Translations under genes and position numbers: made by a program | From: Parachryseolinea silvisoli | Lineage (GTDB): Bacteria; Bacteroidota; Bacteroidia; Cytophagales; Cyclobacteriaceae | Length of the DNA stretch: 64,000 nucleotides | Assembly (NCBI RefSeq): GCF_021190955.1 | Contig: NZ_JAIOAO010000001.1 | Coordinates: forward strand, 744,001-808,000 | Direction of reading: 5' to 3' | In this document: in pieces, positions 51,319 to 60,197 of the stretch | Position numbering within the stretch: the stretch's first letter is position 1 | How the letters are laid out: every line of letters begins with the position of its first letter | Notes under the pieces: generated by a model | What the model saw: only the letters and a program-made list of their open reading frames with translations | Told to the model about the DNA's origin: nothing | Databases searched by the model: none

Positions 51319-53844
51319 ATGGTGAACTCGCGCGACAAATCGAATCCCGTCTCCGTAAAAGGAAAGGTCCTGGCAGGCTTCTTCTTTGCCCTGATTGCCA
51401 TTATGCTGGCCCTGGGCATTACGCACTTTGCATTCCGCACCATGCTGAGCACCGTGGACGAGCTGTCTGAGCCCAACGAGAAGCTTACTGCCCTCCATAC
51501 CGTCTTCCAGGAAATCACGACGCTGGATCAATTACAGCGGGCCGAGGCCATCCGCAATCCTTACAAGCCTTATCGTGCATTCCTTTCACAGTCCAAAACA
51601 GTTGCGGCGCAGATCGACACCATTTTGGCCATGCCGTGGGACACCGCCCAGCATAGTCGCATCAGCGAAATGAAGCAGGTGCTCAAACAACGCGACAAGC
51701 TGTTTTTCTCTTACTTGCGTCTAAAATTACGGTTGGCTGCCAACCGCCAGTATACCGAGCGCCTGGATACGCTCGCCGTAATCCTCGACCAGGGCGGCGA
51801 TACCAGCGTGGTGACCACGCAAAAGAAAACCACCACAACGTATTGGAAAGATTCTACCGTCGCATCTGAGAAAGACAAGAAACCCGCTCGTTTCCGGCTC
51901 TTTGGCAAAAAGAAAAACACCGCTGCAACACCGGAGACCCAGCATGTGAAAGTGGAAGAAGAGCTGAGCGTGCAGGTGGACACATTGGCTGTGGCGCGTC
52001 AGAGCAACGCGCTGGAAGAAGTGGAGAAGATCATGCGGGAGCTGGACGATAACCGCGTCAGTCAAAACCGGCGATTGCAACGTCGTGAGCTGGAACTGAT
52101 CCACGCCAACAGTCTTTTCATCAACCAGCTGCTGGGCATCCTGCACGAGGTAGAGAACGAAGAGCTGCAGCAGATGCGCAAAACCAATCAACAGGCCGGC
52201 ACACTCTTCAACCAAAGTATATCGCGCATCAGCATGTTGCTGGTGGTATTCTTCCTGGTGGCGGCATTGCTCGTATACCTCATTTGGATCGACATCAGCA
52301 AAAGCAATTACTACAAAGAGCAGCTGGAGCGCTCGCGTGACGAAGCCGAAGAGCTCGGCCAGATCAAGCAACGCTTCCTGGCCAACATGAGCCACGAGAT
52401 TCGCACGCCCCTGCAGTCGATTATCGGCTTTGCCGAGCAACTACGCCAACGCCCCGGCAGCCCCGAAGCGGCCGCCGCCATTCACAGCTCGTCCGAGCAC
52501 CTGCTGCATATCGTCAACGAAGTGCTGGACTATAGCCGCATTTCTTCCGGTAACTTCTCGCTGGCAGAAGAGGCGTTTACGCTGCGCACGCTGGTAAACG
52601 AAGTCGAAGAAGCAATGCGTGTGCAGTCCGAGAAAAAAGGCCTCACCTTTCTGCTCGACTATGAGCAGGCGCTCGACTACCGCCTCCTCGGCGATCCCTT
52701 CCGCCTGCGGCAGATACTATACAACTTACTGGGCAATGCCATTAAGTTTACCAATAAAGGCTTCGTACGCCTCACGGTACGGACGGTTGAACAACCGGGC
52801 GACACAATAGCCTGTACGTTTGAAGTCACGGATACAGGCATTGGCATTCGACCGGAAGATCTGAAGACGATCTTTAATCAATTCGAGCAGGCCAGCTCGT
52901 TGGTGGCCGAACAATACGGTGGCGGCTCCGGTTTGGGATTGACCATCGTGAAGTCGCTGGTAGAAGCCCAGCGCGGTACGGTGGAAGTATCCAGCGAACC
53001 CGGCATTGGCTCGACTTTTCTCGTACAGTTGGCCTTTGCGCGTACGACGCAAACTGTACAACCTGCTGCCCACGCGCCCGCACCGGGGCAGCTCAGTATT
53101 TTCCACGGCAAGGTATTGCTGGTCGACGACGACCCGATGATCGTACGGCTGTGCGGCCTGATCTTTACCAACAACAATATTCCTCACCAGCTTTTCGAGG
53201 AAGCCGAAAAATTGCTGAACCATCCCCCCGACCCTACCGTGACACACATCCTGATGGACATCCGCATGCCGCGCATCAACGGCATCGAGCTCTGTGCCGC
53301 GTTACGCAAGAAGTATCCGCGCAGCACGCGGTTCATTGCCCTGACGGCTCATGTCTTTGCACAAGACCGCCAGAAGTTGTTGGACGGCGGCTTCGATGTC
53401 GTGCTCGCTAAACCGTTTCACGAACAGGAACTGCTGGAAACGCTCGGGCTCTCTGCCGGCTCGCAGGCTTTGTCGGAAGCGGCAAGTGCCGCGGCCACGC
53501 CGCCGGCAGCACTGGATTTGTCAGTATTAAAGCAGATGACGTTTGGGGACGAGTCGTTGTTGCAGTCGGTGTTGACTCAGTTTGTGGAAGAGACAGGAGA
53601 TGACTTGCAACGGTTGGAAGCGAGTGTGCAGCATAGTGATACAGGAATATTGCGTGAGGTTGTACACAAACTGGCCGGGCGCACGGGCCAGATGGGTGCT
53701 ATGCCCCTGAGCGTCCGGTTAAGGGCTTTAGAGAAACGGATTCACGAAGGTGAGATTTTACCAGCCCTTGGCGATGAAGCGGCGTTACTGCAAGGGGAAG
53801 TGGAAGAGATGATGAAGAGTGTGCGGGTGTTGAGTGATTTGTAA
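51319..53844 (+). CDS. Membrane hybrid histidine kinase with receiver and HPt domains
   Basis: An 841-residue phosphorelay protein. A membrane segment near the N-terminus (FFFALIAIMLALGITHFAF) and a second at ~310 (ISMLLVVFFLVAALLVYLIW) flank an extracytoplasmic sensor. Then come HisKA with His359 in FLANMSHEIRTPLQSIIGF, HATPase (LLGNAIKF, DTGIGI, GGGSGLGLTI), a receiver with phospho-acceptor Asp647 in HILMDIRMPRINGIEL and Lys in LAKPF, and a C-terminal HPt with His783 in VVHKLAGRTGQMGA. So all relay steps but an output domain are in one chain. Codon choice in the HPt part (TTG, GTG, GAG rich) differs visibly from the rest. Confidence 0.93.
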   Translation: MVNSRDKSNPVSVKGKVLAGFFFALIAIMLALGITHFAFRTMLSTVDELSEPNEKLTALHTVFQEITTLDQLQRAEAIRNPYKPYRAFLSQSKTVAAQIDTILAMPWDTAQHSRISEMKQVLKQRDKLFFSYLRLKLRLAANRQYTERLDTLAVILDQGGDTSVVTTQKKTTTTYWKDSTVASEKDKKPARFRLFGKKKNTAATPETQHVKVEEELSVQVDTLAVARQSNALEEVEKIMRELDDNRVSQNRRLQRRELELIHANSLFINQLLGILHEVENEELQQMRKTNQQAGTLFNQSISRISMLLVVFFLVAALLVYLIWIDISKSNYYKEQLERSRDEAEELGQIKQRFLANMSHEIRTPLQSIIGFAEQLRQRPGSPEAAAAIHSSSEHLLHIVNEVLDYSRISSGNFSLAEEAFTLRTLVNEVEEAMRVQSEKKGLTFLLDYEQALDYRLLGDPFRLRQILYNLLGNAIKFTNKGFVRLTVRTVEQPGDTIACTFEVTDTGIGIRPEDLKTIFNQFEQASSLVAEQYGGGSGLGLTIVKSLVEAQRGTVEVSSEPGIGSTFLVQLAFARTTQTVQPAAHAPAPGQLSIFHGKVLLVDDDPMIVRLCGLIFTNNNIPHQLFEEAEKLLNHPPDPTVTHILMDIRMPRINGIELCAALRKKYPRSTRFIALTAHVFAQDRQKLLDGGFDVVLAKPFHEQELLETLGLSAGSQALSEAASAAATPPAALDLSVLKQMTFGDESLLQSVLTQFVEETGDDLQRLEASVQHSDTGILREVVHKLAGRTGQMGAMPLSVRLRALEKRIHEGEILPALGDEAALLQGEVEEMMKSVRVLSDL

Positions 53845-53853
53845 TGCTCCGCT

Positions 53854-56166
53854 TTAATCCAACAAAAGATCGGCGGTGAAAGTTATTTCGATCGATACCC
53901 CGGCAGCGGCGTTGGAGGAGATGTTTGCGCTGCCGTCGAGGTCGCGGGCCAGGCCATGGATAAGTGCGAGGCCGAGGCCGGGCTGCTTGTGCTTGATGTC
54001 GAAATCGGGGGGCAGGCCACGACCATTGTCGGCAATGGTGAGCGTGACGGTGTAAGCCGTATCCTGCCGGAGGGAAATGGACACGCGGCAGTGCTCTTGT
54101 ACCGGCGCGGGGAAGGCATACTTGATGGCGTTGGTGATGGCTTCGTTCACGATCAGGCCAACGGGAATGGCCTGCGACACGTCTAGTTCAACGGACTGGA
54201 TATCCAACGGGATGTGAATAAACCGGGCGGCAGGAAAACTGTCGCGCAGGTATTCGGTCAGTTCATGGAGGTACACGGCCATGTTCACGGAGGCCCGGTA
54301 TTCCGTCTGGTACAGCTTCTGGTGAATCAACGACATCGCGTATACGCGGTTCTGACTGTCCTGGATGGCCGATACTGCTTCGCTGTTTTGCAGCACGTGC
54401 GATTGTGATTCGAGCAGGCTCACCACCGTCTGTAAATTGTTTTTTACCCGGTGATGCACTTCTTTCAAGAGCCATTCTTTTTCGACGATCACTTTCTGCA
54501 GCACACTGTTTTTCGTTTCTATTTCGCGTTGCCGGCTGGTAAGCTCAACATTGTTTTTCTTTTTTAGGCGGTATTGATTAAACACCAGTCCCAAAATGAC
54601 TACCGATACGACCAACCCGGCCAGGATAGCATTTTTCTGAAACGTGGACTGTGCCAGCTGCTGGCGAGCCAGCTCCGAATCTTTTGTCAACAGCGCGATG
54701 GATTGTTGTTTCTTTTGCGTTTCATACTCGACTTCCAGTAGCGAGATTTCTTTGGCTTTGACATCATTCAGCGCCGAGTCGCTATAAAGCTTGTGAAGTT
54801 TATATTTCTCCAGGGCCGCGCTATAGTTTCCGTTTGCCGAATCTATTTTATACCACGAGGCGTATATATCGGTAAAACTATACATCCGTTGTGTTTCCCG
54901 GGCCAGCCGTTCGGCTTCGGCCAGGTACTTTTCGGCGGCGTGGTATTGTTTTGATTGCACCAAAAACTGACCGATGCTCAGATATTGGCCCAGTTTCACA
55001 ATGGGTACGGGGTCGCCCAGTGTCAACAGTTTATCACAGTACCGTTGCGCCGTGGCATAGTCGCGCAACTGGGCGTAGGCTTGCATATACCGCAACGTCA
55101 TTCGCCTATCCTGCTTCGGGGTCATCAGACGCTGGTATTCTTTTGTGAAGCGGTTCAGAAATTCGATTGCCTCCCGCGGATGATTGGCCGCGGTCGTAAC
55201 TCTGGCAAAACTGTTGGCGGCACTAAAAAAATCGTTCGTATGCAGGTCCGCGTAGTAGCGGTACATGCGGTAGGACTTGTCGTAGTGCTCCCGCGCCACC
55301 TCGTAGTTTTTGAGTTGTTCATACATTTCCCCTATAAAAAGGTGCAATACGGCTGCCTCACCCGTCGTGTCGCCGGCAGCTTCCGCCAGTTGCAACGCCC
55401 GAAGTTCGTATTTCAATCCGACGTTGTGTCCACCCAAAAACGAATAAACCATACCCAGCACGCCGCATACCCGATACCGGTGCACGCCCCCGGTCGGTTC
55501 CGCTAGCGTGAGGCTGCGGTGGTATATCGGCAATGACTCCTTTAGCTTGCCTACTCGGTTAAGACTGAAACCCACCTGATACAAGGCCATCGACTCCCGC
55601 AGCACATTACCCCCGCGCCGAAAGCACGCGGCCGCAGAATCGCACAGCTGCAATATTTCTCCCAGGTCCGAAACCTGATTACCGTAAAGATCCACCACAT
55701 CGCTGTAAGCCTCCCCGAGCCGGGTGGGCGAGCCGTTCGTTTGTACAAAGGCGATAAGCTTATCCTGTGCGGTACGTTTGTTCTCCAGGGCTGCCGTAGC
55801 GTCCTCGTCGTGCGTTAGCAGCCAGTCGCGATAGTTTACCCACAGGGCAATCTCGTGCAGGTGGGTCCTGTATATGCCTGTATCGTATCCTGTTTTCTGG
55901 CTTAGGGTCAACGCGTCTTTGACAAACCGCAGGGCACTGTCGCGCGCTGTGGTGCGGCTCGCATGGCTGGCGGCGTGGGCACTGAGTTCGAGCAACAGGC
56001 GTACGCGGGTGGTATCCGCAACGTTTCGATGTAATTGTACATTGACTTTTTGTAGCTCGTCTTTTGTGAGCGACTGAGCGACCGCGCCCACGGAGAGTAA
56101 CAGAACGAACAACACCAAACCGCTCCCACGAAAGGCGGAGTTATAAGGATACAGGAACGACGACAT
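53854..56166 (-). CDS. TPR-containing sensor histidine kinase (HisKA_2 type)
   Basis: A 770-residue protein: signal peptide (LVLFVLLLSVGAVAQ), TPR-like helices to ~500 (HNVGLKYELRALQLAEAAGD, YEVAREHYDKSYRMYRYYAD), one membrane segment (ILAGLVVSVVILGLVFNQYR), a coiled coil, then a HisKA_2 dimerisation domain with phospho-His in KEVHHRVKNNLQTVVSLLES and a HATPase domain (NEAITNAIKYAFP, IADNGRGLPPDFD, PGLGLALIHGLA). Periplasmic TPRs followed by this kinase form a common Bacteroidota sensor. It lies 32 bases after the sigma-54 activator gene on the same strand, suggesting a cognate pair. Confidence 0.93.
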   Translation of the reverse strand: MSSFLYPYNSAFRGSGLVLFVLLLSVGAVAQSLTKDELQKVNVQLHRNVADTTRVRLLLELSAHAASHASRTTARDSALRFVKDALTLSQKTGYDTGIYRTHLHEIALWVNYRDWLLTHDEDATAALENKRTAQDKLIAFVQTNGSPTRLGEAYSDVVDLYGNQVSDLGEILQLCDSAAACFRRGGNVLRESMALYQVGFSLNRVGKLKESLPIYHRSLTLAEPTGGVHRYRVCGVLGMVYSFLGGHNVGLKYELRALQLAEAAGDTTGEAAVLHLFIGEMYEQLKNYEVAREHYDKSYRMYRYYADLHTNDFFSAANSFARVTTAANHPREAIEFLNRFTKEYQRLMTPKQDRRMTLRYMQAYAQLRDYATAQRYCDKLLTLGDPVPIVKLGQYLSIGQFLVQSKQYHAAEKYLAEAERLARETQRMYSFTDIYASWYKIDSANGNYSAALEKYKLHKLYSDSALNDVKAKEISLLEVEYETQKKQQSIALLTKDSELARQQLAQSTFQKNAILAGLVVSVVILGLVFNQYRLKKKNNVELTSRQREIETKNSVLQKVIVEKEWLLKEVHHRVKNNLQTVVSLLESQSHVLQNSEAVSAIQDSQNRVYAMSLIHQKLYQTEYRASVNMAVYLHELTEYLRDSFPAARFIHIPLDIQSVELDVSQAIPVGLIVNEAITNAIKYAFPAPVQEHCRVSISLRQDTAYTVTLTIADNGRGLPPDFDIKHKQPGLGLALIHGLARDLDGSANISSNAAAGVSIEITFTADLLLD

Positions 56167-56198
56167 AGGCGGTTTCGGTTGGGGACAAATAATATGGA

Positions 56199-57557
56199 TT
56201 ATTCAATCCCGTACTTCTCCATTTTCAAATACAGCGTCTTACGATCGATATTCAAAATCCTCGCGGCCTTCGACTTATTATACCGCGCCTCTTGCAGCGT
56301 CTTCACAATCATCTCTCGCTCCTGCACCTCTTGTAATACTTTGAGGTCATATACCGGCGCCGCCTGCGCACCGGGGCTGGTCGACGGATTCTTAATCGCC
56401 GACATCATTTCTACTGGCAATGCCGTGATATCGACAGTGTTGCCGGTGGTTAGTAAGACTGCGCGCTTCACCACATTTTTGAGCTCGCGGAGGTTGCCGG
56501 GCCAGTCGTAGAGGTGGAAGATGCGAAGGACTTCGTCATCAAAGCCGGTGACGTTGCGGCCTAGCTCCTGGTTGGCCGCACCACGGAAGAAGTCGAGGAA
56601 TTCGTCGAGGTCGGCGTTGCGCTCGCGCAGGGCCGGTACCTTCATCTTAAATTCATTGAGACGATGGTATAGATCTTCACGGAAGTGACTGTTACGTACG
56701 CTCTCGGTCAGGTCGTCGTTCGTCGCGGTGATGATGCGTACATCTACTCTGATCTCGCGGTTGCTGCCGACGGGCGTGACAATACGTTCCTGGATGGCGC
56801 GCAGCAATTTCACCTGGACTTCGTACGACAGGTTGCCCACTTCATCGAGGAACAAGGTGCCACCGTGGGCGGCTTCAAATTGTCCGGTCTTGTCCATGAC
56901 GGCGCTCGTGAATGCACCCTTTACGTGGCCGAACAGCTCGCTCGCCGCCAGCTCCTTAGAGAGGGCGCCGCAGTCTACTGCTACGAAGGGTTGCTTTGCA
57001 CGCTGGCTCTTACGGTGGATGGTCCGGGCTACATTCTCTTTGCCTGTGCCGCTCTCGCCTTCGATGATGACAGACATGTCGGTCGGTGCCACCAGGCGAA
57101 TATATTCGTGCAGCTGGCGCGAAGCCTGGCTCTTACCTTCGACAAAATCATTCGTGTCGCTGGCTGCACCGGCCGTGCCGGCAACAGCAGGCTTCTTCTC
57201 CTTTTTGAGCGCCTGCTTAACGATCATCAACAACTCTTCGGGGTTAACCGGTTTGGTGATGTATTCGTGCGCACCATCTTTAATGGCTTTTACCGCCGTG
57301 CGAATGTCTGAAAAGCCGGTCATGATCACGACCGGTGTATGTTGTGATGCCTTTTTTATCTCAAACAGAATGTCCAGGCCATTGCTATCGGGCAAGCGAT
57401 AGTCGAGCAACACCACATCGAACGTGCGTGCTGCAAACGCCTTTAAGCCGTCTTTGCCACGATGACTGGTCTCTACCGAATAGCCATGCTTCACCAGAAA
57501 ACCCTCCAGAATCCGTGAAAAGGTCAGATCATCTTCAATCACTAATATTGCCGCCAT
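56199..57557 (-). CDS. NtrC-family sigma-54-dependent response regulator
   Basis: A 452-residue three-domain activator. Receiver 1-120 has phospho-acceptor Asp52 in VVLLDYRLPDSNG and Lys102. The AAA+ domain has Walker A GESGTGKENVART, the sigma-54 contact loop GAFTSA (residues 214-219, where GAFTGA is canonical), Walker B GGTLFLDEVGNLSYE and the arginine-finger region. The C-terminus is a Fis-type helix-turn-helix (SKAARILNIDRKTLYLKMEK). Co-transcribed upstream of the TPR kinase. Confidence 0.95.
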   Translation of the reverse strand: MAAILVIEDDLTFSRILEGFLVKHGYSVETSHRGKDGLKAFAARTFDVVLLDYRLPDSNGLDILFEIKKASQHTPVVIMTGFSDIRTAVKAIKDGAHEYITKPVNPEELLMIVKQALKKEKKPAVAGTAGAASDTNDFVEGKSQASRQLHEYIRLVAPTDMSVIIEGESGTGKENVARTIHRKSQRAKQPFVAVDCGALSKELAASELFGHVKGAFTSAVMDKTGQFEAAHGGTLFLDEVGNLSYEVQVKLLRAIQERIVTPVGSNREIRVDVRIITATNDDLTESVRNSHFREDLYHRLNEFKMKVPALRERNADLDEFLDFFRGAANQELGRNVTGFDDEVLRIFHLYDWPGNLRELKNVVKRAVLLTTGNTVDITALPVEMMSAIKNPSTSPGAQAAPVYDLKVLQEVQEREMIVKTLQEARYNKSKAARILNIDRKTLYLKMEKYGIE

Positions 57558-57639
57558 ACGAGCCGAAAATAAAAAAGAAAGCCGGAATATCTTCCAGCTT
57601 TCTCTGCTAATTAAATGATGGTTGTTGGCTTGTTGATAA

Positions 57640-57948
57640 TTAGCTTATTTTCTTGCCTTCTTTGTCGAATTTAATCGTCTTGGTTTCGGCACCATTTTTC
57701 AGCTCTACTTCAAAAGTATCTGCTGTCTTGTGATGGTATGCAGAGTTGATCAGCCAGCCGCGGTATTCCTCACCTTCCAGGGCAGTCTTCACTGTCTGGG
57801 GAAGCTCTTCAGCCTTAATCTTTACTTTGTCGTCTTGCGGAGCAGTTTGTTCTGTTGATACAGCGGCATTACTGGGCTGTGCTGCTTGAGCGTTGGCTGC
57901 TACTACACCGAATACTAAACCGCCGAGGGCGAACATTACTTTTTTCAT
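57640..57948 (-). CDS. PepSY-like small periplasmic protein
   Basis: A 102-residue protein with a signal ending ANAQA and a mature part, DKVKIKAEELPQTVKTALEG, with YRGWLINSAYHHKTADTFEV and a C-terminal KTIKFDKEGKKI. This matches the PepSY-like/DUF2874 repeat of Bacteroidota periplasmic proteins. The role is unknown, perhaps protease or envelope related. The ATG at 57948 is chosen for the signal peptide. Confidence 0.78.
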   Translation of the reverse strand: MKKVMFALGGLVFGVVAANAQAAQPSNAAVSTEQTAPQDDKVKIKAEELPQTVKTALEGEEYRGWLINSAYHHKTADTFEVELKNGAETKTIKFDKEGKKIS

Positions 57949-58104
57949 GACCTTAAGTTTATAGTGAAACAATAATTTCGAACTGATTACACTATATACA
58001 ATGTTGTGCCACGGCGATCAAAGTTTCCCCAAAAATCTGATTATCAAAATCTTACCTCCAAGCCAACAAGATTCTGCAAACGATTTTCTGTTGAATAAGT
58101 CTAC

Positions 58105-58137
58105 AGTGTGGGAGTTAACAGCCCACTCTCCTACACT
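58105..58137 (-). terminator. Hairpin after the DUF6249 gene
   Basis: AGTGTGGGAG / CTCCTACACT arms with one G-T pair, 13-base loop, immediately after the minus-strand stop at 58140. It lacks a good T-run, so termination is uncertain. Confidence 0.5.
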
Positions 58138-58139
58138 TC

Positions 58140-58505
58140 TCACAACTCGCTACGCTTCTTAGCTTCTCTGCGCTCCCGCTTTTTCTCGTCGATCACATAG
58201 GCCACCACCAATCCTATGCCACCAAAGATAAAGAGTGCTGCGAAGTAACCGACCTCTTCCATGTCGGCTACGTGATCCAAAAAATCACCCACGAGTAGTC
58301 CGATGCCTCCACCAATCATGACCAGGGCGATGTGGAGCGCTGTGGAGGATGCACGGTCAGGAGCCCACAATTCCTTCAGGTCTTTGCCCCGCTCAATAAG
58401 CGCCATGCGCTCGATGTTGAGGTTCTTTCGGAGGTATAGAACGATGATGATGCCGCCAATGACGGCGATGATCACCATCGAAAGTGCCAGAATGCCTTCT
58501 ACCAT
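58140..58505 (-). CDS. DUF6249 family membrane protein
   Basis: A 121-residue protein with three hydrophobic segments (LSMVIIAVIGGIIIVLYL; LHIALVMIGGGIGLLVGDFL; FAALFIFGGIGLVVAYVI). Between the first two is the cytoplasmic block IERMALIERGKD; the C-terminus is basic (KKRERREAKKRSEL). This layout matches DUF6249. It is divergent from the ECF sigma gene, so it may belong to the same regulon. Confidence 0.8.
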   Translation of the reverse strand: MVEGILALSMVIIAVIGGIIIVLYLRKNLNIERMALIERGKDLKELWAPDRASSTALHIALVMIGGGIGLLVGDFLDHVADMEEVGYFAALFIFGGIGLVVAYVIDEKKRERREAKKRSEL

Positions 58506-58631
58506 ATCTTTTGTCTTTTAAGTTTGGCCCTATGACACCGGGGTGTTGATGCAGGTTACTGGAATATGTTATTTTTTTGAAATAGCAACGTTGCCCGCCA
58601 GTCGTTATCCCGGCTCGCCAGGTGCCTGATT

Positions 58632-58639
58632 TATTTTTG
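58632..58639 (+). promoter_or_regulatory. -7 box of the ECF sigma gene
   Basis: TATTTTTG, exact TAnnTTTG, 58 bases before the sigma-factor ATG. No -33 element was seen at the expected spacing; an autoregulatory ECF promoter cannot be read by eye. Confidence 0.45.
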
Positions 58640-58697
58640 TCGTAACTTCCATTTGCCTGTAACCTCGGTTGCAAACATCGCGTCCAAGACGCCAAAT

Positions 58698-59252
58698 ATG
58701 ATCACTGATCCGGACCACGTTTTGCTTGACCGCATCCTGGCGGGCGACCAGCAGGTGTATGCTGTGCTCGTGGACAAGTATCAGGCGTATGCCTACACGA
58801 TTGCCTGGAAGGTGCTGCAGCGCTCAGCCGAGGCGGAAGAAGCGGCGCAGGATTCGTTTGTGAAAGCGTATCGCCACCTGGCTTCGTTTAACCGGCAGTC
58901 GAAGTTTTCGACGTGGCTGTACCGCATCGTTTTTAATACCGCCCTGGGATACCGGCGAAAGAACCAACCCACGTACTATAGCATGGACGGTCATCCTGCT
59001 GTGCCCGCGGCGGCAGAAGGTACGTTGGAAAAGATGGACAAACACAAATACGTCACGCTGGCCATGGAGCGGCTTAACGAAGCCGACCGCACCGCGCTGA
59101 CGTTGTTTTATCTGCAGGAGTTTTCGCTGGAAGAAATCGCGGTGATTACCGATCTTCCCGCCAACACCATAAAGGTGCGGATACACCGGGCGCGGCTCCG
59201 CCTGGCGGAAGAGCTCAGAACTCTCTTAAAACAAGAAGCGTTAACGCTTTAG
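58698..59252 (+). CDS. ECF-type RNA polymerase sigma factor
   Basis: A 184-residue sigma-70 family protein with only regions 2 and 4. Region 2 is seen in YTIAWKVLQRSAEAEEAAQD and SKFSTWLYRIVFNTALGYRR; region 4 in DRTALTLFYLQEFSLEEIAV and PANTIKVRIHRARLRLAEEL. The ATG at 58698 places region 2 at the usual distance. The next gene starts 4 bases later and encodes a membrane protein with the form of an anti-sigma factor. Confidence 0.93.
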   Translation: MITDPDHVLLDRILAGDQQVYAVLVDKYQAYAYTIAWKVLQRSAEAEEAAQDSFVKAYRHLASFNRQSKFSTWLYRIVFNTALGYRRKNQPTYYSMDGHPAVPAAAEGTLEKMDKHKYVTLAMERLNEADRTALTLFYLQEFSLEEIAVITDLPANTIKVRIHRARLRLAEELRTLLKQEALTL

Positions 59253-59256
59253 ACCC

Positions 59257-59793
59257 ATGAAAAAGAAAGACACATCTGCCCTTCACGACGCCCTGGACCG
59301 CTACCTCGACGGAATGCAGAACGAGGCTGAAAAAGCCTGGCTGGAAGACTTGCAAGCGCAGGATGCCGCCGTGAAACAGCGCGTGGAAGACCTCGACACT
59401 ATACACCAGATGTTGCAGGCAGAAGGTGTTATGCGCCCTTCGCCGCAATTCACCCAACACGTCATGGCCGCCCTGGAACCGGTACCTCAGGTTTCCCTCC
59501 TGCCGGTGCGCCGTGTGTGGCGAAGTGCCGCATTGCTAACAGGCGTGCTGGCCGTTACGGGTATTATTATTACGTGGTTGTCGTCAGACATGTTTGCCGG
59601 CGTCACAGTGCAACAGATCGTTGTGCCCTATGCCGATCAATGGGGCTTGCCACACTGGTCGTTTGCCGTAAAAGAAAAATGGTTGTTATATCCCGTCATT
59701 GCCATCAACATGGTGCTGGGCTGGATCTTGTTAGACCGGGCTATTCTCAAGCCGCTCTTTCAGCACCGGCGTGTGCACCAGGCGTGGCGATGA
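59257..59793 (+). CDS. Probable membrane anti-sigma factor
   Basis: A 178-residue protein with a cytoplasmic N-terminal helical part (~1-85; ALDRYLDGMQNEAEKAWLED), then two membrane segments (AALLTGVLAVTGIIITWL and LLYPVIAINMVLGWILLD) with a short loop. No zinc-binding HxxxCxxC is visible, so it is not a classical ZAS anti-sigma; the gene position (4 bases after an ECF sigma) is the main evidence. It may hold the sigma factor at the membrane. Confidence 0.75.
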   Translation: MKKKDTSALHDALDRYLDGMQNEAEKAWLEDLQAQDAAVKQRVEDLDTIHQMLQAEGVMRPSPQFTQHVMAALEPVPQVSLLPVRRVWRSAALLTGVLAVTGIIITWLSSDMFAGVTVQQIVVPYADQWGLPHWSFAVKEKWLLYPVIAINMVLGWILLDRAILKPLFQHRRVHQAWR

Positions 59794-59800
59794 GTGTTGA

Positions 59801-60088
59801 TTAATGGCCGGTCTCAGGCTTCGGCTCGGGACACTCAATCTTCCAGTCTTTGGAAAGCGCGATCGTGCCGGCCTTTGCTTTTTCAATGATCTCTTCTGTC
59901 TTCTTGCTGTATTTGCAGCCGATGTCCACATAGCGGAACTTGGCGCCGTCTATTTTAAAATTAAAGTGGCAGGTGTTTGACGCCTTGTGTGTTTTCATGC
60001 AAACAAACTCGACGTTTTCCTGGTGGCGCGATGTAAAGCCTGCTTGCAGAACGCAAACAAAGAGAAGGGTGTAGGCAATCCATTTCAT
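59801..60088 (-). CDS. Small secreted protein of unknown function (95 aa)
   Basis: The signal-like N-terminus is IAYTLLFVCVLQAGF. The mature part has four cysteines, VEFVCMKTHKASNTCHF, DIGCKY and KIECPEPKPE, possibly two disulfides. The ATG at 60088 is chosen for the signal peptide; a longer frame would run through the ahcY terminator. It converges on the anti-sigma gene. No family recognised. Confidence 0.65.
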   Translation of the reverse strand: MKWIAYTLLFVCVLQAGFTSRHQENVEFVCMKTHKASNTCHFNFKIDGAKFRYVDIGCKYSKKTEEIIEKAKAGTIALSKDWKIECPEPKPETGH

Positions 60089-60123
60089 ATCCGTCAAAGA
60101 TACAAATACGATCGCCGGAAAAG

Positions 60124-60157
60124 AAAGCGCCTTCCCAACGAGTCGGGAAGGCGCTTT
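60124..60157 (-). terminator. Terminator of ahcY
   Basis: Perfect 13-bp arms AAAGCGCCTTCCC / GGGAAGGCGCTTT, 8-base loop, followed on the minus strand by CTTTTCC. It lies 40 bases after the ahcY stop. Confidence 0.88.
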
Positions 60158-60197
60158 GAAGGTGAGCCGGCAGCGTTTAGCCACCCGTTTCGCCAGA

